A DNA stretch of 37,016 nt, from assembly GCA_030833665.1 (NCBI GenBank), contig JAURGT010000015.1, forward strand, positions 1 through 37,016, in the 5' to 3' direction. Made by a program: the position numbers and the translations under genes. Source of the DNA: Miltoncostaeales bacterium. Its GTDB lineage: Bacteria > Actinomycetota > Thermoleophilia > Miltoncostaeales > Miltoncostaeaceae. Below, piece after piece: positions 17,865 through 28,685 of the stretch. The notes under the pieces are model-generated. The model did no database searches. It had not been told where the DNA came from and saw nothing but the letters and a program-made list of their open reading frames with translations. The number at the start of each line of letters is the position of its first letter. Within the stretch, counting starts at the first letter, position 1.

Positions 17865-19139
17865 ATGGGTACCACGCTGATAGACGGGAAGGGCCTGCGC
17901 CGCGTGGTGATCACCGGTCTGGGGCTGGTGTCGCCGCTGGGAATCGGCGCGAAGGATTCCTGGGACGCCGCCAAGGCCGGCACCTCCACCGCGGCGGTGA
18001 TCCGCCAGTTCGATCCCACGGAGTGCGACACGCACTTCGCATGCGAAGTGCCCGAGGGCTTCGACATCGAGCAGTTCCTCGACCGCAAGACCGCCCGCCG
18101 CATGGACCGCTTCTCGCACCTGGGCGTTGCGGCGGCGATGCTCGGCTACGAGGACTCAGGGATCAAGGGCACGGTCACGCCGGACCGCATGGGCGTGATC
18201 ATCGGGTCTGGCATCGGCGGCATCCAGACCTGGCACGAGCAGACCGTGCGCCTGCGCGACCTCGGCCCCACGCGCCTGAGCCCGCTGTTCATCCCCACGA
18301 TCATCGCCAACATGGGCGCTGCCCAGGCGTCGATGGAGATCGGCCTGCAGGGCCCGCTGTCGTGCTCCACCACCGCGTGCGCGTCGGCCAACCACGCCAT
18401 CGGGGATGCCTTCGACCACATCCGGCTCGGCCGTGCCGATGCCATGCTGGCCGGGGGCACCGAGGGCGCCGTGGCCCTGGTGGGCATCGCGGGCTTCAAC
18501 GCCATGAAGGCGCTCTCCACGCGCAACGACGACCCCGGCACCGCCAGCCGCCCCTTCGACATCGGGCGTGATGGGTTCGTGATGGGGGAGGCCGGCGCGG
18601 TGCTGGTGCTCGAGGAGCTCGGCCACGCACTCGACCGCGGTGCCGACATCATCTGCGAGCTCGCGGGCTACGGCCTGTCGGGCGACGCCCACCACATCAC
18701 CGAGCCCGACCCCACCGCGGTGGGACCGGCGCTGGCGATGACCATGGCCCTCGCCGACGCCGGGCTGGAATCGTCCGAGGTGGACTACGTGAATGCACAC
18801 GGCACGTCCACGCCGGTGGGTGACCCGTCGGAGATCCGCGTCATCCGGCGCGCGCTCGGCGAGGAGAAGGCCGCAGCCACCATGGTGAGCAGCACCAAGT
18901 CGATGCACGGCCATACGCTCGGCGCCGCGGGTGGACTCGAGGCGGCCCTCACGGCCCTTGCCGTGCGCGATGGCATCGTGCCGCCCACCATCAACGTCAC
19001 GGAGCTCGACCCGGAGTGCGCGGGCGTTGACCACGTGCTCGACGTCGCACGCGAGGCCGATGTGCGCGTGGCGCTGTCGAACGTGTTCGGCTTCGGCGGT
19101 CACAACGCCACGCTGGCGTTCCGCCGCATGGAGGACTGA
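17865..19139 (+). CDS. fabF: 3-oxoacyl-ACP synthase II (KAS II)
   Basis: FabF extends acyl-ACP with malonyl-ACP. The 424-residue protein shows the thiolase-fold triad: Cys172 in STTACASANHAIG, His312 in NAHGTSTPVGD, and Lys345/His350 in STKSMHGHTLGAAG. NVFGFGGHNATL closes the active site near the C-terminus. The N-terminus has about ten extra residues before RRVVITGLGLVSPLG. AGGCAGGAG before the ATG is a usable SD. Its TGA overlaps the ATG of the next gene by one base. Confidence 0.96.
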   Translation: MGTTLIDGKGLRRVVITGLGLVSPLGIGAKDSWDAAKAGTSTAAVIRQFDPTECDTHFACEVPEGFDIEQFLDRKTARRMDRFSHLGVAAAMLGYEDSGIKGTVTPDRMGVIIGSGIGGIQTWHEQTVRLRDLGPTRLSPLFIPTIIANMGAAQASMEIGLQGPLSCSTTACASANHAIGDAFDHIRLGRADAMLAGGTEGAVALVGIAGFNAMKALSTRNDDPGTASRPFDIGRDGFVMGEAGAVLVLEELGHALDRGADIICELAGYGLSGDAHHITEPDPTAVGPALAMTMALADAGLESSEVDYVNAHGTSTPVGDPSEIRVIRRALGEEKAAATMVSSTKSMHGHTLGAAGGLEAALTALAVRDGIVPPTINVTELDPECAGVDHVLDVAREADVRVALSNVFGFGGHNATLAFRRMED

Positions 19140-19759
19140 TGGCGAAGGCGGGGCACGCCGGAGGCCACTATCCCGGCAGGCTGCGCGTGGCCCTCACGCC
19201 CATCCGCGACGCGTGGTTTCGCTTGGCGACCAAGGTCTACGGACCGGGCACGCGCACTCGGCCCTGGACCTGGATCGGCGATGAGCGCATCGCCATCGGC
19301 AGCGTCCCCACGCCTGAGAGCCTGCAGTTGCTGGCCCGGGATGGCGTGACCCACGTGGTCAACTGCCGAGCGCGCCTGCAGACGCACTTCAGTCAGGACC
19401 TCTCGGCAGAGCGCCAGGTGTTCGGCGATCGCAACGTGGCCGTGGCCCCCATGTGGGACCATGGGCGCCACCAGCCGCCCGAGAAGTGGGCACGCGCGGC
19501 CGAGATCGCGGCCGGATGGCTCGATGATGACCCCGACGCGCGCGTGCTGATCCACTGCCAGAGAGGCCGTCGCCGCTCGCTGTTCGTCGCATACGCGGTG
19601 CTGCGCCTGCGCGGGCGCTCGCCCGAGGTGGCGGCCCGCGACCTGCTGGAGTTCCGACACGAGGCGCGCCTGGTGCCCACGTACCGGAAGGCCGTTGAGG
19701 ACTGGCTCGCCTCCGGTGTGAAGCCCATTCACCAAACCGACATGGGCGCCGTGCGATGA
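19139..19759 (+). CDS. Dual-specificity-type protein phosphatase in the fatty-acid operon
   Basis: A 206-residue soluble protein with the cysteine phosphatase signature C-x5-R: HCQRGRRRS, giving nucleophile C140 and phosphate-binding R146. Upstream are WIGDERIAIGSVP (residues 45-57) and GVTHVVNCRA, as in dual-specificity phosphatases, and D108 in PMWDHG could be the general acid. The helix after the loop (SLFVAYAVLRLRGRS) fits the family. It removes phosphate from proteins or possibly from other phosphate esters; the substrate is unknown. It is translationally linked to fabF (TGATG) and 10 nt ahead of accD, so it is an integral member of the fatty-acid operon. I know of no standard fatty-acid gene of this type. 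Confidence 0.85.
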   Translation: MAKAGHAGGHYPGRLRVALTPIRDAWFRLATKVYGPGTRTRPWTWIGDERIAIGSVPTPESLQLLARDGVTHVVNCRARLQTHFSQDLSAERQVFGDRNVAVAPMWDHGRHQPPEKWARAAEIAAGWLDDDPDARVLIHCQRGRRRSLFVAYAVLRLRGRSPEVAARDLLEFRHEARLVPTYRKAVEDWLASGVKPIHQTDMGAVR

Positions 19760-19769
19760 TGGGAGCCCC

Positions 19770-20801
19770 ATGAGCCGCGTCGGACGCAACATCCACGTGT
19801 CGGTCGATCGCCTGCGCCAGCTCGCCCAACGCGAGGGGCGCCCCGGGCGCATCAAGGCCGACGCCGGCACCTGCCCCAAGTGCGACAGCCACTACTCGGC
19901 GGATGAGATGCGCCGCAACCTGCGGGTGTGCCCCGCATGCGGCCACCACTTCCCCGTGACCGCCCGCGAGCGCATGGAGCAGCTGGGCGAGCCCGGCGGC
20001 TACGTGGAGCTCTGGCCCGAGCTCCGCGCCAGCGACCCGCTGCAGTTCACGGACCTCAAGCCCTACACCGAGCGCATCGCCGAAGCCGAGAAGTCCACGG
20101 GCATGGGTGAGGCCATCGTGTGCGCCGAGCTCGAGGTGCGCCACCAGCCGGCCGTGGCCGCGGTGATGGACTTCACGTTCATGGGCGGCAGCATGGGCGC
20201 GGTGGTGGGCGAGAAGTTCGCGCGCGCCTGCGACCACGCCGCGCAGAAGGGCCTGCCGCTCATCATCGTGTCGGCATCCGGTGGCGCCCGCATGCAGGAG
20301 GGCACGCTCGCGCTGATGCAGATGGCCAAGACGGTCATCGCGCTGGACGCCCTCGCCGAGGCTCGCGTGCCGGTGGTTGTGGTGCTGGCGCACCCCACCA
20401 CGGGGGGCGTGTGGGCGTCGTTCGCGTCCCTGGGTGACGTCACCTACGCCGAGCCCGGCGCCCTCATCGCCTTCAGCGGACCGCGCGTGATCGAGGAGAC
20501 CACGCGCGAGGTGCTGCCCGCCGACTTCGGCCGCGCCGAGGCGCAGCTCAAGAACGGCCAGGTGGACGCCGTGGTCGATCGTCGCGAGCTGGCCGAGCGC
20601 ATCGGACGCGTGCTGCACATCCTCGCCCGGCCCGCCGGTGGCGACGCCAGCACGGCCGCGCCCGCGCTGCAGTGGGCGCAGGGGGGCGCGCAGAGGGTGG
20701 GTGAGGCCGTGCAGGCCCTGCCGTCGCTGCCGCGCAAGATGATGGACCGCATGCGCCCGGGCTCCACCGACGGCGAGGACCCGGGGGAGGCTCCCTCGTG
20801 A
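19770..20801 (+). CDS. accD: Acetyl-CoA carboxylase carboxyltransferase subunit beta
   Basis: AccD with AccA transfers carboxyl from carboxybiotin to acetyl-CoA, making malonyl-CoA. The 343-residue product has the N-terminal zinc ribbon C35-P-K-C38 ... C54-P-A-C57 and the crotonase-fold core with DFTFMGGSMGAVVGEK, SGGARMQEG, and HPTTGGVWASFASLGD. This is the E. coli/Firmicutes type with a separate alpha subunit. GGGAG lies before the ATG. The last 50 residues are a variable tail. It overlaps accA by 4 nt. accB and accC are not in the window. Confidence 0.96.
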   Translation: MSRVGRNIHVSVDRLRQLAQREGRPGRIKADAGTCPKCDSHYSADEMRRNLRVCPACGHHFPVTARERMEQLGEPGGYVELWPELRASDPLQFTDLKPYTERIAEAEKSTGMGEAIVCAELEVRHQPAVAAVMDFTFMGGSMGAVVGEKFARACDHAAQKGLPLIIVSASGGARMQEGTLALMQMAKTVIALDALAEARVPVVVVLAHPTTGGVWASFASLGDVTYAEPGALIAFSGPRVIEETTREVLPADFGRAEAQLKNGQVDAVVDRRELAERIGRVLHILARPAGGDASTAAPALQWAQGGAQRVGEAVQALPSLPRKMMDRMRPGSTDGEDPGEAPS

Positions 20802-21718
20802 GCGACCGCAAGCAGGGCGGGCGCTTCCGCAAGGTCACCGACAAGGTGCGCCGCGCCCCGGAGCCGCAGGAGGACGACCTCTGGGAGCGCGTGCAGCTTG
20901 CGCGCCATGCCCAGCGCCCCTACACGCTCGACTACATCAACCGGCTCTGCACCGACTTCGAGGAGCTCCACGGCGATCGCTATTTCGCCGACGATGCCGC
21001 GCTGGTGGCGGGCTTCGGCCGATACCACGACACCCCCGTGGCCTTCATCGGGCAGCAGAAGGGCCGCGACACCAACGAGCGCACCTATCGCAACTTCGGT
21101 ATGGCGGGGCCCGAGGGCTACCGCAAGGCCATGCGCGTGATGGAGATCGCCAACCGCCTGGGCATGCCGGTGGTCACGCTCATCGACACCCCCGGGGCAT
21201 TCCCCGGCGCGAGCGCCGAGGAGCGCGGCCAGGGCGGGGCCATCAGCCGCAGCATCCAGATGATGTGGCGGCTCGACGTGCCCACGGTCGCGGTGGTGAT
21301 CGGCGAGGGGTCGTCGGGCGGCGCGCTGGGCCTGGGCGTGGCTGACCGCGTGCTCATGCTCGAGAACAGCACCTACTCGGTGATCAGCCCCGAGGGTGCC
21401 TCGGCGATCCTCTGGCGCGATGCCAGCAAGGCGAAGCTCGCCGCGCAGGCGTTCAAGCCCACCGCGGCCAACTGCTACCGCTGGGGCGTGGTGGACGCCG
21501 TGGTGCCCGAGCCCGAGGGCGGTGCGCACACCGACCACGAGCAGGCCGCGGAGATCCTCGACCAGTACCTCTCGCGCACGCTCGCCGACTTGGGCGCCAT
21601 GCCGGCGGCCGAGCGCCGCCGCGCCCGCCGCGAGCGCTTCCGCAAGCTCGGTCCGCTGCGCGACCCTGAGGGCGGCATGGGCATGGCCACGGGCCGCGAG
21701 ACCCCGCCGCCCGGCTGA
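20798..21718 (+). CDS. accA: Acetyl-CoA carboxylase carboxyltransferase subunit alpha
   Basis: AccA, the partner of AccD. The 306-residue protein has VQLARHAQRPYTLDYINRL near the start, ELHGDRYFADDAALVAG, QKGRDTNERTYRNFGM, the oxyanion-hole region TLIDTPGAFPGASAEERGQG, and GEGSSGGALGLGVADRVLMLE. SPEGASAILWRD is the usual continuation. It lacks the long N-terminal helix region of plant or cyanobacterial forms. The GTG start overlaps the accD stop (GTGA), ensuring equal subunit production. Confidence 0.96.
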   Translation: MSDRKQGGRFRKVTDKVRRAPEPQEDDLWERVQLARHAQRPYTLDYINRLCTDFEELHGDRYFADDAALVAGFGRYHDTPVAFIGQQKGRDTNERTYRNFGMAGPEGYRKAMRVMEIANRLGMPVVTLIDTPGAFPGASAEERGQGGAISRSIQMMWRLDVPTVAVVIGEGSSGGALGLGVADRVLMLENSTYSVISPEGASAILWRDASKAKLAAQAFKPTAANCYRWGVVDAVVPEPEGGAHTDHEQAAEILDQYLSRTLADLGAMPAAERRRARRERFRKLGPLRDPEGGMGMATGRETPPPG

Positions 21719-21720
21719 GC

Positions 21721-22146
21721 ATGTCGTCTGAGGGCGATTCCGAGGAGCGTCGCATGGACGCCAGTCGCCTGGCGCCCATCGATGACCCGCTCGCCCTTGC
21801 CCGCCAGGTCCCCGATGGCGAGCCATCCGACCCATGGCCGCAAGTGCGCGACATCCTCGACGACGCCCGCGCAGCCCTGCCCAACGCCGAGTTCGAGGCC
21901 GTGGTCGGCGCCACGCGCCGGGTGATCCACCCCCTCATGCAGGGGCGTCCCCCCGAGTGGCCTCCGGCCGGGCCGTCAGACGGCGGCAGCCTGCCGGCGG
22001 GCGCCGCGGCGGCCATGCGCGATGTGCGCGCCACGCTATGCCTCTCGGCGCGGCATGGTGGCCCGGGCAGTGCCCGGGCGCTGGCCATGCTGGGGCGCAG
22101 GATCGACGCACACCTCGACGACCTGGAGACCGGGCAGGAGATCTAG
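21721..22146 (+). CDS. Unrecognised 141-residue protein at the end of the fatty-acid operon
   Basis: Begins 2 nt after the accA stop. I do not recognise a family. The sequence has an acidic N-terminus, a Pro-rich middle, and two predicted helical stretches (PNAEFEAVVGATRRVIHPLM and AAAMRDVRATLCLSARHGG). It ends with a short helix MLGRRIDAHLDDLE. No signal peptide or membrane segment. Codon use looks like its neighbours, supporting it as real. An internal ATG at 21754 could be the start. It ends tail-to-tail with the lipid kinase gene: both stops share the CTAG at 22143-22146. Confidence 0.6.
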   Translation: MSSEGDSEERRMDASRLAPIDDPLALARQVPDGEPSDPWPQVRDILDDARAALPNAEFEAVVGATRRVIHPLMQGRPPEWPPAGPSDGGSLPAGAAAAMRDVRATLCLSARHGGPGSARALAMLGRRIDAHLDDLETGQEI

Positions 22147-23105
22147 GGCTGAGGTGGGGCGTCGCCCCTCAGCACCAACAGCCCCTTGGCGGGGCGCACC
22201 ACGATGCGCCGGTGGCGCCCGAGGGGCTCGCCATCGGCCTGCACGGCAACGCCGTCGGCTGACTCCATCACGATCTCCTCGGCGGCGATGCCGTGGGCGA
22301 TGCGCGGTGAGTCGAGGTGCCAGCCGCCCGTGAAGGCCCCGGCGGCGGCCACTGCCGGCCCGGACATGCCCCGCCCCACGGAGCCCAGCCACCCGAGGGT
22401 GCCGTCGTGTCCGGCGTCGGGGATGAGGTCGAAGGCACGGGTGCGGAAGTAGGCATATGGGCGCGTGCACGCGATGCTCATCGAGGCCATGGCGAACGGG
22501 GTGCCGTGGTCGACGCTCACCTTCATGGGCGTGCGGCGCGCCTGGCGGGCGGCGGCCACGAAGGTGGCCCCCGCGAACCACAGTTGGCCGATGCGGCGCT
22601 TCATGTCGGGGTGGCGTTCCACCATGTCGGCCGCCTCGGCGTCGATGCCCACGCCGGCGTTGACGATGAACGGCCGCTCCTGCCCGCCTGCCACGACCAC
22701 CCCGATGGTCACCGCCTCTGCGCGCTGGCCGCTCTCGAGTACGCGCACGAGGCGGTCGATCGCCTCGCGGGCGTCCATGGGCCACCCGATGGTGCGGGCG
22801 AACACGTTGGTGCTGCCCGTGGGCATGGGTGCGAGCGCGGCGCCAGTGTCCACGAGGGCCCCGGCAGCCTCGGCCGCGGTGCCGTCACCTCCCAGCGTCA
22901 CCACCGTGAGGGCGTCATGCTCCTTCATCGCGAGGCGCGCGAGCTCGGCTGCGTGTCCCCGCTGCCGCGTCGTGAGCACGGCCTGCAGCCCGAATGGCTC
23001 GAGGCGCCGCGTGGCGTACTCGGTGATCCCCGGATGCGCCGCTGTGGAGCGGGGGTTGACGAGGATCGCGATCGGATGATCCGCAGCGTGCCGCGGTTCG
23101 GTCAA
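22143..23105 (-). CDS. Diacylglycerol kinase family lipid kinase (YegS/BmrU type)
   Basis: This family phosphorylates diacylglycerol, sphingosine-like or other lipid alcohols using ATP. The 320-residue protein starts PIAILVNPRSTAA, carries the nucleotide motif TLGGDGTAAEAA (GGDGT 72-76) and PMPTGSTNVFAR (GSTN 97-100), followed by NAGVGIDAEA in the second domain. ADGVAVQADGE near the end is also typical. The TTG at 23105 overlaps the TGA of the hydrolase gene upstream (TTGA), a start I infer from that overlap. It lies next to the fatty-acid operon, so a role in membrane lipid turnover is plausible, but the substrate is not defined by sequence. Confidence 0.9.
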   Translation of the reverse strand: MTEPRHAADHPIAILVNPRSTAAHPGITEYATRRLEPFGLQAVLTTRQRGHAAELARLAMKEHDALTVVTLGGDGTAAEAAGALVDTGAALAPMPTGSTNVFARTIGWPMDAREAIDRLVRVLESGQRAEAVTIGVVVAGGQERPFIVNAGVGIDAEAADMVERHPDMKRRIGQLWFAGATFVAAARQARRTPMKVSVDHGTPFAMASMSIACTRPYAYFRTRAFDLIPDAGHDGTLGWLGSVGRGMSGPAVAAAGAFTGGWHLDSPRIAHGIAAEEIVMESADGVAVQADGEPLGRHRRIVVRPAKGLLVLRGDAPPQP

Positions 23106-23794
23106 GCGTCCTCCGCCAGCGCCAGCTCTATGCGCGCCAGGAACGCCGCGATGAGGAGGTCGATCATGTCGGGGCGCTCGAGCTGTGGCACGTGGGCGGT
23201 CTCGGCGATGATGGCCAGGGTGGCGCCCGAGAGTTCGTCGGCGAGCTCCTCCGAGAGCCACGTTGGCACGAGCGGGTCGGACTCGCCACTCATCACCATG
23301 GCGGGCACGTCGATTCCGCCGAGCTTTCCCCGCAGGTCGTGGTCGCGTGCCGAGAGGTAGTCGGCGCGAAGCGACTCGGGGCCCATCGAAATGACTGAGT
23401 TCGTGCCGCGCCGGATGAGGTCCGGCTCGTGGTAGAGCCACGACTCCTCCACCATGCGTGCGCACTCGGCCTCGAAGTCGGCATCGATCCGCGCGATGGC
23501 GTCGTCGGGCACCGGAAGGCGCGCACCCGTGGACACCAGGATGAGCCCCGCCACGAGGTCCGGGCGCGCGAGGGCGATCTCGAGGGCCACCGCGCCACCC
23601 AGCGAGTGGCCCACCATCACCATCGGCCCCGGAACCTCCTCCACCTCGGCGATCACCCACTCGGCCATCGCCTGCGTGCCGAGCAGGGGCGCGCCGTCGG
23701 GGTGGCCGGGCAGCGCGACCGCCAGTGCGCCCTCCAAGCGGGCGAGCTGCGGCCCCCACGAGGCGGGCGTGCGGCCGGCTCCGTGGATGAACAC
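23102..23794 (-). CDS. Alpha/beta-fold hydrolase
   Basis: A 230-residue (from GTG 23794) alpha/beta hydrolase with HGAG oxyanion motif at the very start, nucleophile S64 in VGHSLGGAVALE, acid D173 in SGESDPLVP and His201 in ETAHVPQLERP. The substrate is unknown; esterase and lyase activities both occur in the family. The GTG start cuts the first beta strand and has no near SD. A perfect AGGAGGTGA (23825-23817) lies 25 nt upstream and stands 7 nt (from AGGAGG) before an in-frame ATA at 23812, which would add six residues and restore the strand. True initiation may be at that ATA. It is co-translated with the lipid kinase. Confidence 0.87.
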   Translation of the reverse strand: MFIHGAGRTPASWGPQLARLEGALAVALPGHPDGAPLLGTQAMAEWVIAEVEEVPGPMVMVGHSLGGAVALEIALARPDLVAGLILVSTGARLPVPDDAIARIDADFEAECARMVEESWLYHEPDLIRRGTNSVISMGPESLRADYLSARDHDLRGKLGGIDVPAMVMSGESDPLVPTWLSEELADELSGATLAIIAETAHVPQLERPDMIDLLIAAFLARIELALAEDA

Positions 23795-23816
23795 GGGACG
23801 CGGAGCGTCTATGGGG

Positions 23817-23861
23817 TCACCTCCTGCACGCCGATCATGGTAGCGGTGCCGCTGATAGCCT
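23817..23861. promoter_or_regulatory. Divergent promoter region of the hydrolase and HAD phosphatase genes
   Basis: Minus strand: TACCAT (23842-23837) is a -10 candidate followed by the full Shine-Dalgarno AGGAGGTGA (23825-23817). Plus strand: TAGCCT (23856-23861) ends 8 nt before the GTG of the HAD gene, which has no SD. One side thus looks leadered and the other leaderless. Confidence 0.45.
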
Positions 23862-23869
23862 CACCGGCC

Positions 23870-24537
23870 GTGGCCCCGCTCCTTCTGGCCGTGGATTTCG
23901 ACGGCACGATCACCATGCGCGACACCCTGCACGTCATCGTCGACGAGCACGGGTGCGAGGGCGTGTGGGACGACCTCGAGCCCGACCTCCGCGCCGGCCG
24001 CATCACCATCGAGGAGGCCATGTCGCGGCAGTTCGCCGAGGTGAAGGCCCCGCATGACGACATCATGGCGCTGGTGCGCGAGCGCGCCGGAGTGCGCGAC
24101 GGAATCCTCGAGCTCGTGGAGTTCGCCGAGGAGGGGGGCCACCGCGTCATCATCATGTCGGCGGGCTTCCGCACGGTGATCGACATGGTGCTGGACGACA
24201 TCGGCCTCGGTCATCTCGAGGTCGTGGCGAACGAGGCCATCTTCAGCGAGGACGGCTGCACGTTGGTGTTCTCGGACGAGCGCGGTGAGATCTGCGAGCT
24301 CTGCGATCGCCGGTGCAAGCGCCACGCGTTGTCGGTGCGCCACGAGGGCGAGCCCATCGTGTTCGTGGGCGACGGCATCAGCGACCGCTGCGTGTCGGGC
24401 ATGGCCGACCTGGTGTTCGCCCGCGCCCACCTGGCCGAGTGGCTCGACGAGCGCGGCGAGCCGTACGTGCCCTTCGAGGACTTCCACCAGGTGATCGAGC
24501 GCGTGCGCGAGTGGCAGCGCGGGGAGCGGGCGGCCGC

Positions 24538-24541
<4 letters not shown>
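23870..24541 (+). CDS. HAD-superfamily phosphatase (MtnX/phosphoserine phosphatase-like)
   Basis: A 223-residue HAD hydrolase with motif I VDFDGTIT (D9, D11), a cap region with ITIEEAMSRQFAEV, motif II IIMSAGF, and motif IV FVGDGISDRC. The layout is that of subfamily IB enzymes such as MtnX and phosphoserine phosphatase. ELCDRRCKRHAL holds a paired-cysteine segment. The substrate is not determined. I chose GTG 23870 (TAGCCT 8 nt upstream); an ATG at 23837 would add 11 residues. The stop overlaps the ileS GTG by 4 nt, so it is co-expressed with isoleucyl-tRNA synthetase, with no obvious functional link. Confidence 0.87.
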
Positions 24542-27693
<3,152 letters not shown>

Positions 27694-27732
27694 GAATCGG
27701 GGCGATGAGAACCCGTCCATGAGGACCCCTTC

Positions 27733-28449
27733 GTGAGCACCTTCCCGCTTCCCGCACGCACGCCCGCCGTGGTGCATCCGTGGGCCCCGCGCTTCGCGCA
27801 GGCCATCACCGGGCTGCTCTGCCTCGAGGCCGTGCTCTTCCAGACCATCCCCGTGGTGGTGGTGGCCGCGGCGTTCATCGCGCTGGCGCTCATCGGCCCC
27901 CGGTGGTCGCCGGTGGCGTACCTCTTCGCCATGCTGCCCGTGCGCCCCGCCGAGCTCGAGCCGTCGAAGCCCGTGCGCTTTGCGCAGTGGATCGCGCTGG
28001 TCATGCTCGTCGTGGCGATCGTGCTGCTCTACGTCGGCCTCGATCTCGCGGGCTGGATCGTCACCGGCATGGTGGCCGCCGTGGCGTTGTTCTCGGGCAT
28101 CAGCGGAATCTGCATCGGGTGCATCGCGTGGAAGCAGATCGCCCGCCGTGCCGGGTCGGCTCACGACCTGAAGAAGGCATTCGACCTGCAGGGCCAGGGC
28201 CCGTGGCTGCTGGTGGTCACGGCTCCCAACTGCCCGCGCTGCCCGGCCGCCAAGCAGGCCATCCACGATGCGGCCGCCGGTCGCGCCGTGGTGGACATCG
28301 ACCTCGACGAGCACCCCGAGGCGGGTGCCTTGCCCATCTGGAGCGTCCCCGCCGGCATCATCATCGAGTCGTCCGGCGATGTGGGCCTGGTGAAGACCGG
28401 CCGCATCGGCGCCTCCGAGGCCGCCGATCTGGTGGGCGCGCTGGGCTGA
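27733..28449 (+). CDS. DUF4395 membrane domain fused to a thioredoxin-like domain
   Basis: 238 residues in two parts. Residues 1-140 are a DUF4395 membrane domain: HPWAPRFAQAITG, membrane segments near 24-54 and 86-122, RFAQWIALV and the terminal C127-IG-C130. Residues 150-238 look like a small thioredoxin/glutaredoxin fold with C167-PR-C170 after WLLVVTAPN, then VVDIDLDEHPE, and a conserved Pro in WSVPAG. DUF4395 proteins are commonly encoded next to thioredoxins; here they are one chain. A membrane redox relay is likely but unproven. The GTG start has GAGG 8 nt upstream and lies 39 nt after ileS. Confidence 0.85.
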   Translation: MSTFPLPARTPAVVHPWAPRFAQAITGLLCLEAVLFQTIPVVVVAAAFIALALIGPRWSPVAYLFAMLPVRPAELEPSKPVRFAQWIALVMLVVAIVLLYVGLDLAGWIVTGMVAAVALFSGISGICIGCIAWKQIARRAGSAHDLKKAFDLQGQGPWLLVVTAPNCPRCPAAKQAIHDAAAGRAVVDIDLDEHPEAGALPIWSVPAGIIIESSGDVGLVKTGRIGASEAADLVGALG

Positions 28450-28548
28450 GCAGGTTGGGGATGACCCCGGTGTCCGGCGCCCAGTCGAAGGCGTGGCGCC
28501 GCATGGAGGTCATGCGCCTCGCGTTGATAACCCGGCTGGGGTGGCGGG

Positions 28549-28677
28549 CTACCCGGGGACCGACGGCGGGGAGATGCGCACCGCCCCCACGGGCCTGACC
28601 GCGCGGGCCACCACGGCGCCCGCAACCGCGCCCAGCGCCATGGCCGAGGCTCGGCGCGGCGTCCCGGGGGGAAGCAT
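28549..28677 (-). CDS. Possible small hydrophobic protein (42 residues)
   Basis: A short frame starting 8 nt after the stop of the 89-residue gene. It has a basic start (PPGTPRRASA) followed by a possible single membrane segment ALGAVAGAVVARAVRPVGAVRI. No SD is clear. It may be chance; the position directly downstream of a minus-strand operon is the only support. The rest of 28450-28685 shows no gene. Confidence 0.25.
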   Translation of the reverse strand: MLPPGTPRRASAMALGAVAGAVVARAVRPVGAVRISPPSVPG

Positions 28678-28685
28678 GACGCGGG

